Part shown: piece after piece, positions 51,380-59,913 of the stretch
Numbering within the stretch: the stretch's first letter is position 1
Layout: each line of letters opens with the position of its first letter
Source of the DNA: EB88 sp965199135
GTDB lineage: Bacteria > Acidobacteriota > Terriglobia > Terriglobales > Acidobacteriaceae
Reading direction: 5' to 3'
NCBI GenBank assembly: GCA_965199135.1
Contig: OZ240685.1
Location: 372,001-436,000, forward strand
Length of the DNA stretch: 64,000 bases
The notes under the pieces: generated by a model
What the model was told of the DNA's origin: nothing
Database searches by the model: none
What the model saw: the letters and a program-made list of their open reading frames with translations, nothing else
Translations under genes and position numbers: made by a program

Positions 51380-51393
51380 TGGAAAGGATTCCA
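51380..51393. promoter_or_regulatory. Operator-like dyad O2
   Basis: TGGAAAGGATTCCA: perfect 5-bp arms TGGAA/TTCCA. It shares TGGAAA with O1 and lies directly upstream of the receptor -35 box. Centre-to-centre distance to O1 is 55 bp, about five helical turns, which would suit looping by a tetrameric or paired LacI protein. Confidence 0.5.
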
Positions 51394-51395
51394 CC

Positions 51396-51425
51396 TTGAC
51401 AGGGCTTTTCCCGTGTTCATAGAAT
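51396..51425 (+). promoter_or_regulatory. Promoter of the TonB receptor gene
   Basis: Consensus TTGACA (51396-51401), 18-base spacer, TAGAAT (51420-51425). Predicted start near 51432, just before O1. It is the best sigma-70 promoter seen in this window. Confidence 0.7.
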
Positions 51426-51434
51426 TGCCGCCGT

Positions 51435-51448
51435 TGGAAACGTTACCA
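51435..51448. promoter_or_regulatory. LacI-family operator O1
   Basis: TGGAAACGTTACCA: a 14-bp dyad with the central CG typical of LacI/GalR operators, one arm pair mismatched. It covers about +3 to +16 of the predicted receptor transcript, a repressing position, next to a divergent LacI gene. Confidence 0.72.
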
Positions 51449-51613
51449 GCACGGGGCCGCCGAAATCCTCATTCGGCCTTCCCCATGAGCATCACGATCG
51501 CTCACGACGCATAAGACGCCGACGCGACGCGTAGCTCACTACTTTCGAACACGCGCGCCGACGGACGCGCCGTTTGCCCTGCCTGCCCAGGAACCATCTT
51601 CAGGAGACGTGCC

Positions 51614-54600
51614 ATGATGCAGTCGAAACAAAACCATCCACGAACCGCGTTAGCGCTTACACGGGCCCGGTCCATTCTCTTGTTCCGCATGCCGCGCCTG
51701 CTTCTGCTCGCCGCGCCCCTCGTGCCGTTTGCGCTCGCAGCGCCATCGTCCCTCTACGCACAGACAGACTCCTCCTCGCTGTCTGGTACCGTGACCGATC
51801 CAAGCGGCGCGGTCGTGCCGAACGCAAAAGTGACGGCGCACAATGAGGCGACCGGCCAGGAGCAGACGCTCACCACCAATGGCGCCGGAACCTACACCTT
51901 CCCGAATCTGCCGATCGGCAATTACACCGTGAAGGTCGAAGCTCCCGGTTTTCAAACCGCGGTGCAGCAGGGTACGCACCTCGATCCGAATATCGGTGCC
52001 CGCTATGACGCGACCCTCAAGACGGGCCAGTCCAGCGAAAACATAGTGGTGCAAGCCAACGCAAACGCGCTGCAGACCGAGTCGGCCTCGGTGGGTCAGC
52101 TGGTGACGAGCGAGGAAGTACACAGCACACAACTGAATGGCCGCAACCCGCTCTATCTCTCGCAGCTTGAGCCTGGCGTCAACCGCAATGCGCCCCTGTC
52201 TTCCTTCAACTTTTCACCCGACTTCAGCGGCCCGGTGGTGAACGGAGCACGCGCTGCGGAATCGCTGCTGACGCTCGACGGTGCCCCCATGGTTCGAACC
52301 CGGGGCAACGGAACGCAGATCGGTGTCGCCGATGTGGACAGCATCTCGCAGGAACAGATTCTTACCACGAGCTATCCAGCGCAGTATGGTGAGACTTCGG
52401 GTGGCTTGATCCAGCTGGTTCCCCGCAGCGGCACGAGCACCTTTCATGGTTCGGCCTACGAGTATCTCCGCAACTCCTTCTTCGACGCAAATACCTGGAC
52501 ACGCAAGCAGTCGACCGATCCGACGATCGCCGATCATCCTGCGCCCTTCCGCTACAACCAGTTCGGCTGGAATGTGAATGGCCCGATCTATTTCCCCGGC
52601 CACTTCAACATCGCCAAGACCAAGCTCTTCTTCCTTGCCGGCCAGGAGTATCTTCGCTACCGGCAGAATGCGACCCAGCAGGGAACGGTGCCGACGACCT
52701 TGATGCGTGCGGGCAACTTCAGTGAGCTGTTGCAGCCGAACATCTTCTATCAGAAGAGCGTGCAGATCGTGAACCCAAACACGGGTGCGCCGTATGCAGG
52801 CAACATCATCCCGACCGGGCAGCTAAGCCCCAACGGTCTCGGGCTTCTGAATGCATATCCGACACCGAATGCAAGCGGCGGCAGTTATAACTGGCAGGCA
52901 TCCGCTCCCTATCCGCAGAATCAGCGCAAAGACACGCTCACCCTGGATTACATCCCTGCGGATGCGCACCACCTCCGCCTCAGTATCCTGAACCAGCACT
53001 TTGACCAGGTTGTGCCATTTGCCGGTAACTTCAACCGCACTCCACAGGTGTGGAACTGGCCGAACCAGGTCGCGGTGCTGCACTACACATGGACGATCAG
53101 CCCAACGCTGGTCAATGATGCGACCGCGTCGGCCTCTGCCGACCACGTCACAATCACCGATGACCTGAGCAGCGGACTCTACGACCGAACCAGCTACGGG
53201 ATTAACTTTCCATACATCTTCCCAGCTGCTGACAAGCTCATCCAAAACAAGATTCCAACTATCTCGATCGCCAACTTCACCACGCTCGATGGAGGCCCCT
53301 ACCCGTCTCACTCCGGCGGCGTAATCACGAACTTCTCCGACAACCTCACCAAGGTGATCGGGCAGCACACGCTGACGGCTGGCGCTCTGTACGAGCGGAC
53401 TGGCGAGAATAATTTTGACCAGATCACGGTAAGCAGCACGACGCCGGGTGCCACGAATAACCAGAACGGACAATTCACATTTACAGATACACGCAACAGC
53501 AATCCCACCAGCAATGCAGCGGTAGCGAATACTGCTCTCGGCCTCTTTGACACTTACGGAGAGATCGGGCAGAAATCGTACACGCTGTTCCGCTCGAACT
53601 ATGGAGCCGCATTCCTGCAGGATCAGTGGCGCGCAACGCCGCATGTCGTGCTCGAGTATGGCCTGCGCTACAGCGTCTTTCAGCCGTTCTACGCACTCTG
53701 GCGCAACCAGTCTGTGTTCGACCCTGGCTCGTACAATCCGGCAACGGCGCCAACAGTGAACCCGGTAACCGACACGTTGACCGGTGGTGATGACTACGAT
53801 GGCGTCACGATTCCCGGCAGCGGCTTCCCCAGTTCCGCGACCGGACACGTCAACCCGAACATCTTGAATGGCAGCTATAACCGGCTTTTCCGCGGTTTCA
53901 GCAAAGGCTACTCGCATACCATCTGGACTGACCTGCAGCCTCGTCTCGGCTTCACGTACCAGGTTGCCCCCACGACAGTGATCCGGGCAGGCGGTGGGCG
54001 CTTTGTGCAGCGTATCGGTATCTCAGACGCCGTGCAGCTTGGCGGCAATGCTCCGTTCCAGCCAACAGCTTCAGTGACCGCGGGCTCTGTGGATAACCCC
54101 GGTGGCACGACACTCAGTACCTTCCCACTCGAGCTTTCTTCGCAAGCGCGAGACTTCCCAAATCCAAACGCATGGAGCTGGAACTTCGCAGTGGAGCAGG
54201 AACTCTCCGGCCTCGCCACTCTCACGATCGACTATGTCGGACGCAAGGGATTGCACCTGACGCAGATTGAAAACATCAACGAACTGCAGCCCGGCACCGT
54301 GCAGGCAAACCCTGGCGTGCAGGCGGATGCGCTGCGTCCCTACCGCGGCTTCTCGAGCATCCTGCAGGATTCAAATGCCGGCTCCTCCTCGTACCATGCT
54401 TTGCAGGTCAACCTGAAGCGTCGTCTCACCAAGGGCTTCCTGTTTGGCGTTGCTTACACCTGGTCGCGCAGCATGGATACGGGATCGAACCTGTACTACG
54501 AGTTGCCGAACACCTTCAACCCTCGGCCCGACTGGGGTCCAAGCGACTACGACATTCGCAACGTCGTTGTGGTGAACTATGTATGGAACATTCCCTACAG

Positions 54601-55102
54601 CGGCGGCTCGAATCGCATGGTCCGAGGGTCTCTCGGGAACTGGCAGGTTTCTGGCCTGACGCAGATCCAGAGCGGCGTGCCCTTCTCGGTCAGCACGGGG
54701 GATGATTATGCTGGTGTTGGACCCGGCTCCGGGACGCAGCTTTGGACGACCACCGGTAAGCCGGCTACTCCGCATGGATTCGGAACAGCCGACTGGTTCG
54801 AGCCGACTGTTTTTACACCCGCGGCAACCGGAACATTTGCGCCCCGTGGTACGCGTAACTCACTCTATGCACCAGGCTTTCAAAGCTGGAACATTGCGCT
54901 CGTGAAAAGCTTCCAGATCGTTCCAAGCCACGAGAATCAGCAGATGAGCTTCCGTGCAGAAGCTTTCAACTTTACCAATCATCCCAACTGGGACACCCCG
55001 AACACAGATCCGACCAGCGGCACTTTCGGCGAAGTGACGGAAAAGGGCAACACCTATGCATCAGACCGGCAGTACCAGTTCAGCCTGCGTTACCAGTTCT
55101 AA
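51614..55102 (+). CDS. Oar-like TonB-dependent receptor
   Basis: 1162-aa outer-membrane protein. AGGAG stands seven bases before the ATG. Signal region to about 50, carboxypeptidase-regulatory beta domain (about 55-140: SSLSGTVTDPSGAVVPNAKV), plug with LNGRNPLYLSQLEPGVN and ARAAESLLTLDGAP, then a long barrel ending in YQFSLRYQF. The length and N-terminal domain are those of the acidobacterial Oar-like receptors. Under the LacI operator and just before a secreted mannosidase, it likely imports an oligosaccharide. A terminator follows at once. Confidence 0.92.
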   Translation: MMQSKQNHPRTALALTRARSILLFRMPRLLLLAAPLVPFALAAPSSLYAQTDSSSLSGTVTDPSGAVVPNAKVTAHNEATGQEQTLTTNGAGTYTFPNLPIGNYTVKVEAPGFQTAVQQGTHLDPNIGARYDATLKTGQSSENIVVQANANALQTESASVGQLVTSEEVHSTQLNGRNPLYLSQLEPGVNRNAPLSSFNFSPDFSGPVVNGARAAESLLTLDGAPMVRTRGNGTQIGVADVDSISQEQILTTSYPAQYGETSGGLIQLVPRSGTSTFHGSAYEYLRNSFFDANTWTRKQSTDPTIADHPAPFRYNQFGWNVNGPIYFPGHFNIAKTKLFFLAGQEYLRYRQNATQQGTVPTTLMRAGNFSELLQPNIFYQKSVQIVNPNTGAPYAGNIIPTGQLSPNGLGLLNAYPTPNASGGSYNWQASAPYPQNQRKDTLTLDYIPADAHHLRLSILNQHFDQVVPFAGNFNRTPQVWNWPNQVAVLHYTWTISPTLVNDATASASADHVTITDDLSSGLYDRTSYGINFPYIFPAADKLIQNKIPTISIANFTTLDGGPYPSHSGGVITNFSDNLTKVIGQHTLTAGALYERTGENNFDQITVSSTTPGATNNQNGQFTFTDTRNSNPTSNAAVANTALGLFDTYGEIGQKSYTLFRSNYGAAFLQDQWRATPHVVLEYGLRYSVFQPFYALWRNQSVFDPGSYNPATAPTVNPVTDTLTGGDDYDGVTIPGSGFPSSATGHVNPNILNGSYNRLFRGFSKGYSHTIWTDLQPRLGFTYQVAPTTVIRAGGGRFVQRIGISDAVQLGGNAPFQPTASVTAGSVDNPGGTTLSTFPLELSSQARDFPNPNAWSWNFAVEQELSGLATLTIDYVGRKGLHLTQIENINELQPGTVQANPGVQADALRPYRGFSSILQDSNAGSSSYHALQVNLKRRLTKGFLFGVAYTWSRSMDTGSNLYYELPNTFNPRPDWGPSDYDIRNVVVVNYVWNIPYSGGSNRMVRGSLGNWQVSGLTQIQSGVPFSVSTGDDYAGVGPGSGTQLWTTTGKPATPHGFGTADWFEPTVFTPAATGTFAPRGTRNSLYAPGFQSWNIALVKSFQIVPSHENQQMSFRAEAFNFTNHPNWDTPNTDPTSGTFGEVTEKGNTYASDRQYQFSLRYQF

Positions 55103-55116
55103 GTCGTAGCTACCAG

Positions 55117-55149
55117 CGGCACTGCGTTGTTCAGACGCAGTGCCGTTTT
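55117..55149 (+). terminator. Intrinsic terminator of the receptor gene
   Basis: CGGCACTGCGT and ACGCAGTGCCG form a perfect 11-bp stem with a 7-base loop, followed by TTTT. The mannosidase is 100 bases further, so it is either read through or has its own promoter. Confidence 0.88.
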
Positions 55150-55249
55150 CTATCTCCCTTGGCAGCAAGAGAAGTCGCTGGTGAACGTGGCGCAAAACCG
55201 AAGTGCTATGCGACGCTGTTCATGAAGCACAGATGTGAAAGGTATCGGA

Positions 55250-58200
55250 ATGAAGATTCGTCAACAGAGGTTTCGTTTGCGGCGGAGTGCCGCCTGGACG
55301 GCAGCGTGTCTTGCGGCGTTCACCACCATGCAGGCCACCGCACAGGAGCACCACGAACGTGAGCAGCAGCTCATGGACTCGCTTTCGCCAGCAAACCGGG
55401 CTGTCATTGACCGGCTCGCCGAGCTCAACTCCTTCCCTGCAGCAGACTGGCGCTACCATGCTGGCGACATCGCACACGGCGAGTCTGTATCGCTCGATGA
55501 CGCCGCATGGCAGAGCGTGTCGCCGGATCCTCACTCACCGTTGGAGGCACCGAAGGAAGCGGTCTGGTACCGGCGCACCATCGAGATCCCAAAGACCTTT
55601 CATGGATACGATTCCACCGGGATGCGCATCCTCTTCCGCTTCGAAGCGGAGTCGGATGGCGACGTGCCCGAGATTATCTATTTCAACGGCCGCCGTGTTG
55701 CTCTCGGCAGCGACCTCGAACCAATTGTTCTGACGGAGAGCGCCAAGCCGGGCGAACGCTTTGTCATCGCTGTGAAGCTGCTCGCCACAGCAACGCCCAA
55801 GAAGGTGCGTGGAGCCATCATGCGGGTCGAGTACCCGGAAGCGCGACCGAACCCAGGGGATCTTCGCTCGGAGGTCCTTGCCGCCGAGGCGCTGATTCCC
55901 ACTCTTTCGAAGAACCCCTCGGCCGACCAGGCGACGATCGACAAGACCCTGGCTGCTGTCCGCATCAAGGCTCTGGACGGGCAAGGCGAAGCCGGGCAAA
56001 AAGAGTTCGACGCTTCGCTGCGCACAGCGGAGCAGGACCTGGCAGCACTCAAGCCGATGCTACAGTCGGTCACCTTCCACGAGACGGGTAACTCGCACAT
56101 CGATGCTGCGTGGCTGTGGCCTTCGACAGAAACCGTCGACGTTGTGCGCCGCACATTCGGAACAGCGGCGCAGCTGCTCAACGAGTACCCGAAGTACACC
56201 TACACGCAGTCTGCCGCGCAGTACAACGAGTGGATGGCAGAGAAGTACCCCGAACTGAACGACCAGATCAAAAAAGACATCGACGCCGGCCGCTGGGAGG
56301 TTGTCGGCGGCATGTGGGTCGAGCCGGATCTCAACCTGCCGGATGGTGAGTCCCTGGTGCGCTCGATCCTGATTGGCAAGCGCTACTTTCAGAAGGAATA
56401 CGGCGTCGATGTCCACATCGGTTGGAACCCCGACTCGTTCGGATACAACTGGCAACTGCCGCAGATCTACAAGAAGTCTGGCATCGACACCTTTGTCACG
56501 CAGAAGATGGAGTGGAATGATACGAACCAGCTTCCCTTCAAGATTTTCTGGTGGCAGTCGCCGGATGGCAGCAAGGTCCTGACGTACTTCCCTCATGGCT
56601 ACGGCAACCAGACACTTGAACCAATTCGGCTTGCCGTGGATCTTGCGACCGCACGGAAGCAGGCGCCAGGCCTGCCGAGCATCATGGATTTATATGGAGT
56701 AGGCGACCATGGCGGCGGACCAACGCGCGCGATGCTCGACCAGGGCATGCACTGGTCGGAGCCGAACAAGATTATCCCCAGGATGGACTTCGGGACCGCC
56801 GACACCTACTTCAAGCAGGTACGGCCTGAGATTGTTGCTGAGTCCAAGGCCTGGAACTATGCTTCGCTCGCGACAGGTTACACCTATCCCTCCACACCGT
56901 CGGAGGGACAGATCAATGTGCCGACCTGGAACGACGAGCTCTACCTTGAATACCACCGCGGCGTGTACACCACGCAGGCCAAGCACAAAGAGAACATGCG
57001 CAACAGCGAGGAAGAAGCCCTCAACGCAGAGAAGTATGCGTCGCTTGCGTGGCTAAGTGGCAACACCTATCCCAACGACGAATTTACAGACGCATGGAAG
57101 AAGATCACTTTCAACGACTTTCATGACCTGGCTGCCGGTTCAGGCATCGGCGTGATCTACCGCGACGCACAGAAGGAGTTCGACACGGTGCGGCGCGAGA
57201 CCGCCGAGATCTCCGCAGCATCCATGAAGACACTCGAAGCGCAAATTGACACCGCAGGCAAGAAGAATGAAGGGGTTCCTGTGCTTGTCTGGAACCCGCT
57301 TGCCTGGGAGCGCTCCGGCAACGTCACGACCGACGTCCAGATGCCGGAAGCTACCAGTGACCTCTCCGTGCTTGATGCCAAAGGAAGAGCTATCCCTGCG
57401 CAGGTACTTTCGTCTGACTCGAAAACCAATACCTTCAAGCTGCTTATCCACATGGAAGACGTGCCATCGATGGGCTACGAGTTGGTGCACGTCGTCTCGG
57501 GAGATAAGTCTTCCCTGGGCGACGTAAAATCCGATGGTCTCACGATGGAGAATGATGCACTTCGTATCAAGGTCGATGCGCAGACCGGTTGCATCACCAG
57601 TCTCTACAACAAGCGCGATCACTTCGAGACGCTTGCGAGCGGCGGCTGTGGGAACGAGCTACAGGCGTACAAGGACAAGCCAAAGGACTACGACGCGTGG
57701 AACATCGATCCGGGCACGTACGACGTGCCTGCGATGAAGATCGACACCGTGCAATCTGTGCAGATGGTGGAACATACACCATTACGCTCAGTGATCCGGA
57801 TTCAGCGTAAGTGGCAGAACTCCACCTTCACGCAGAACATTGCCCTGTACACCGGGGCAGACCACGCGGTGGTCTCGACCGATGTGGATTGGCGCGAGCG
57901 TCACATTCTGCTTAAGGCCGCCTTCCCTCTTGCAGCGACAAGCCCAGAGGCGACCTACGAGATCCCGTACGGCTCAATCGAACGACCTACCACGCGGAAC
58001 AATAGCTTCGAAAAGGCTCGCTTCGAAGTTCCGGCGCTCCGCTGGGCCGACGAGGGCGACGGGCAGCACGGCTTCTCCCTGATCAACAACTCCAAGTACG
58101 GCTATGACGGAGTAGGCGACCTTCTCCGCCTCACGCTGCTTCGCTCGCCCACCAGCCCTGACCCGCAAGCAGACCAGGGCATGCAGCACTTCACCTATGC

Positions 58201-58588
58201 GCTCTATCCGCATGCAGGCGACTGGGTTGCCGCGCATACCGTGGAGCGGGGCTACGAGTTCAACTACCCACTGACCGCGATGCAGGTTGCACCCCACACT
58301 GGCACGCTGCCTGCCATGCATAGCTTCGCCTCGGTCTCTTCGCCCAATGTCATTCTGACTGCGATGAAGAAAGCGGAGGATTCAAATGCACTGATCCTGC
58401 GCATGTACGAGTCTGCGAACAAGACGGAGCAGGTGGAGTTGCACCTGCCGGATGGCGCGACCGGTGCAAGCGTGACGAACCTGATGGAGAAAGACGATTC
58501 CTCGCCGGTGACAGTCTCGGGCAACACCGCCACGGTGTCGATCCATCCGTACGAGATCCTTACGGTCAAGGTGAACTACAACCACTGA
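55250..58588 (+). CDS. Secreted alpha-mannosidase, GH38
   Basis: 1112-aa exported hydrolase of alpha-linked mannose. ATG at 55250 (AAAGG seven bases before it) gives a signal peptide (LRRSAAWTAACLAAFTTMQATAQ, in part); a GTG 15 bases earlier is in frame but weaker. GH38 boxes: HIDAAWLWPSTETVDV (metal site HxD), WVEPDLNLPDGESLVRS, and the nucleophile D395 in WNPDSFGYNWQ; a helical middle domain and C-terminal beta domains follow. Only one mannosidase gene is here. Downstream of the Oar-like receptor, beyond its terminator. Confidence 0.93.
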   Translation: MKIRQQRFRLRRSAAWTAACLAAFTTMQATAQEHHEREQQLMDSLSPANRAVIDRLAELNSFPAADWRYHAGDIAHGESVSLDDAAWQSVSPDPHSPLEAPKEAVWYRRTIEIPKTFHGYDSTGMRILFRFEAESDGDVPEIIYFNGRRVALGSDLEPIVLTESAKPGERFVIAVKLLATATPKKVRGAIMRVEYPEARPNPGDLRSEVLAAEALIPTLSKNPSADQATIDKTLAAVRIKALDGQGEAGQKEFDASLRTAEQDLAALKPMLQSVTFHETGNSHIDAAWLWPSTETVDVVRRTFGTAAQLLNEYPKYTYTQSAAQYNEWMAEKYPELNDQIKKDIDAGRWEVVGGMWVEPDLNLPDGESLVRSILIGKRYFQKEYGVDVHIGWNPDSFGYNWQLPQIYKKSGIDTFVTQKMEWNDTNQLPFKIFWWQSPDGSKVLTYFPHGYGNQTLEPIRLAVDLATARKQAPGLPSIMDLYGVGDHGGGPTRAMLDQGMHWSEPNKIIPRMDFGTADTYFKQVRPEIVAESKAWNYASLATGYTYPSTPSEGQINVPTWNDELYLEYHRGVYTTQAKHKENMRNSEEEALNAEKYASLAWLSGNTYPNDEFTDAWKKITFNDFHDLAAGSGIGVIYRDAQKEFDTVRRETAEISAASMKTLEAQIDTAGKKNEGVPVLVWNPLAWERSGNVTTDVQMPEATSDLSVLDAKGRAIPAQVLSSDSKTNTFKLLIHMEDVPSMGYELVHVVSGDKSSLGDVKSDGLTMENDALRIKVDAQTGCITSLYNKRDHFETLASGGCGNELQAYKDKPKDYDAWNIDPGTYDVPAMKIDTVQSVQMVEHTPLRSVIRIQRKWQNSTFTQNIALYTGADHAVVSTDVDWRERHILLKAAFPLAATSPEATYEIPYGSIERPTTRNNSFEKARFEVPALRWADEGDGQHGFSLINNSKYGYDGVGDLLRLTLLRSPTSPDPQADQGMQHFTYALYPHAGDWVAAHTVERGYEFNYPLTAMQVAPHTGTLPAMHSFASVSSPNVILTAMKKAEDSNALILRMYESANKTEQVELHLPDGATGASVTNLMEKDDSSPVTVSGNTATVSIHPYEILTVKVNYNH

Positions 58589-58606
58589 TCCGAACTGAGT
58601 TCCCCT

Positions 58607-58645
58607 AGCGGGTGCCGCGCGATTGCGAGGCACCCGCTTTCTTTT
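58607..58645 (+). terminator. Intrinsic terminator of the mannosidase gene
   Basis: AGCGGGTGCC pairs with GGCACCCGCT (12-base loop) and is followed by TTCTTTT. It separates the mannosidase from the convergent membrane gene. Confidence 0.82.
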
Positions 58646-58648
58646 GCC

Positions 58649-59878
58649 CTACAACTGCATCCTTACGCGTGCCCGCGTGAAGATCAGGGACAAGGCAAGC
58701 ATCGCGCAGGTAAACAGCACGGCACGCAGGACGCCTGCGGCCCCGTGATTCCAGTGCAAGAGAAATGCAGTGAAGCCAAAGAGAGCCGCACTGTAGACGT
58801 ACACGTCGGGTAGCAAGTATGTAAACAGCGTGTTCGCACCAGCGGATCGCACCGGGGCCGCCCACGCAACATACCTGCGCACATCGCAGAGCCAGTACAG
58901 GAGAGTGAAGACGGCAGCACTGGCCGCAGCGCTCCATAAACTCCACGTGGGCGTGCCTCGGTTTTTCGAGATGCCGAATGGCATCAGGAGCCAGCCCGCA
59001 AGGAGTGCAATCAAGGCGAGCGACATTCCTGCGGCGATTTTCTGCGACGACGTCCACTCTCGATCGCGATCAAGAAAGATGAAGTAGGCAAGCACGCCGG
59101 CCATCGTCACGGCTGGCATGGAACCATTGTCAAAGGGCCAGACATAGACCGAGTAGTGCGCAATTGAGATCACGTGCGCCATGCAGCCTGCGTCAAGTGC
59201 GAGGAGCGCAACGATCCACACGACCGGCATCCACCAGAGCCTGCGGAACGGGATGTAAAGCAAGGAACAACCCAAATAGGTAAAGCCTATAAGGCCAAGG
59301 ATCTCGGGATAGCTGAAGTCGATCCAGGCCGCATGACCGTCCGGCAGTGTGCGGCGAAAGGCAGCAAAGCAGAAGACAAGCAATGCCGCACCGGCACCCT
59401 GTCGCAGGTACACCCGCCTCGTATCGTCAGCAGGTTTACGCCCGAATCTTCCCCAAAGCAGCAACGAGCCCGCAAGCCCGAGCAGAACCCATAGGCTTTG
59501 TGGCATGCCGTGCATGCGCCGGGGATCGCCCAGGTCACCATTTGCGAGCACCAGTCCGATGACCACCAGCGCAAACGTCCGCAGAAGCACATGAGCCCAC
59601 AGCGACACAAGAGACGGATTGCGCGCGAGCCGCTGCCTGACTGCGAGCGGCATGGCCATGCCCACGATAAACAAAAACGCGGGAAAGACCATGTCCACGT
59701 AGCTCATCGCATCCACGTCGGTGGGCATGTGGTAGTTCCAGCGGGAGAGCCCATGTACGCTGGCGAGATCGTTGACAAAGATCATCAGCGTCATCGTGAG
59801 TCCGCGAAAGATATCAAGGGAGACGATGCGCGTCGTCTCCGGCTGGCCAGCCAGGTCAAGGGACGTCTGCTCAGACAT
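58649..59878 (-). CDS. NagX/DUF5009-like membrane protein
   Basis: 409 aa from ATG 59878; a TTG at 59917 overlapping the permease stop (TTGA) is an alternative, neither has a good ribosome site. About ten membrane helices. The family signature RIVSLDIFRGLTMTLMIFVN is at the N-terminus, followed by DMVFPAFLFIVGMAMPLAV. Related to heparan-alpha-glucosaminide N-acetyltransferase, so transfer of an acyl group to a sugar at the membrane is plausible. Often found in glycan loci, which fits the mannosidase next door. Confidence 0.85.
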   Translation of the reverse strand: MSEQTSLDLAGQPETTRIVSLDIFRGLTMTLMIFVNDLASVHGLSRWNYHMPTDVDAMSYVDMVFPAFLFIVGMAMPLAVRQRLARNPSLVSLWAHVLLRTFALVVIGLVLANGDLGDPRRMHGMPQSLWVLLGLAGSLLLWGRFGRKPADDTRRVYLRQGAGAALLVFCFAAFRRTLPDGHAAWIDFSYPEILGLIGFTYLGCSLLYIPFRRLWWMPVVWIVALLALDAGCMAHVISIAHYSVYVWPFDNGSMPAVTMAGVLAYFIFLDRDREWTSSQKIAAGMSLALIALLAGWLLMPFGISKNRGTPTWSLWSAAASAAVFTLLYWLCDVRRYVAWAAPVRSAGANTLFTYLLPDVYVYSAALFGFTAFLLHWNHGAAGVLRAVLFTCAMLALSLIFTRARVRMQL

Positions 59879-59913
59879 AGGAAGCGAGGATAGCAGCGAC
59901 GCAGCGGGAGCGC

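Larger units (their letters stand above)
51213..51613. other. Divergent control region lacI / TonB receptor
   Basis: 401 bp without a gene. From left: promoter of the LacI gene (51241-51269), dyad O2 (51380-51393), promoter of the receptor (51396-51425), dyad O1 (51435-51448), a GCCGAA/TTCGGC stem (51459-51477), and a nine-codon mini-ORF (51485-51514) that may be chance. The receptor leader is about 180 bases. Details are given in the separate entries. Confidence 0.65.

Noticed and set aside
51485..51514. Nine-codon mini-ORF in the receptor leader as an attenuation peptide
   Set aside because: No ribosome site, no run of a regulatory amino acid and no attenuator hairpin pair; probably chance.
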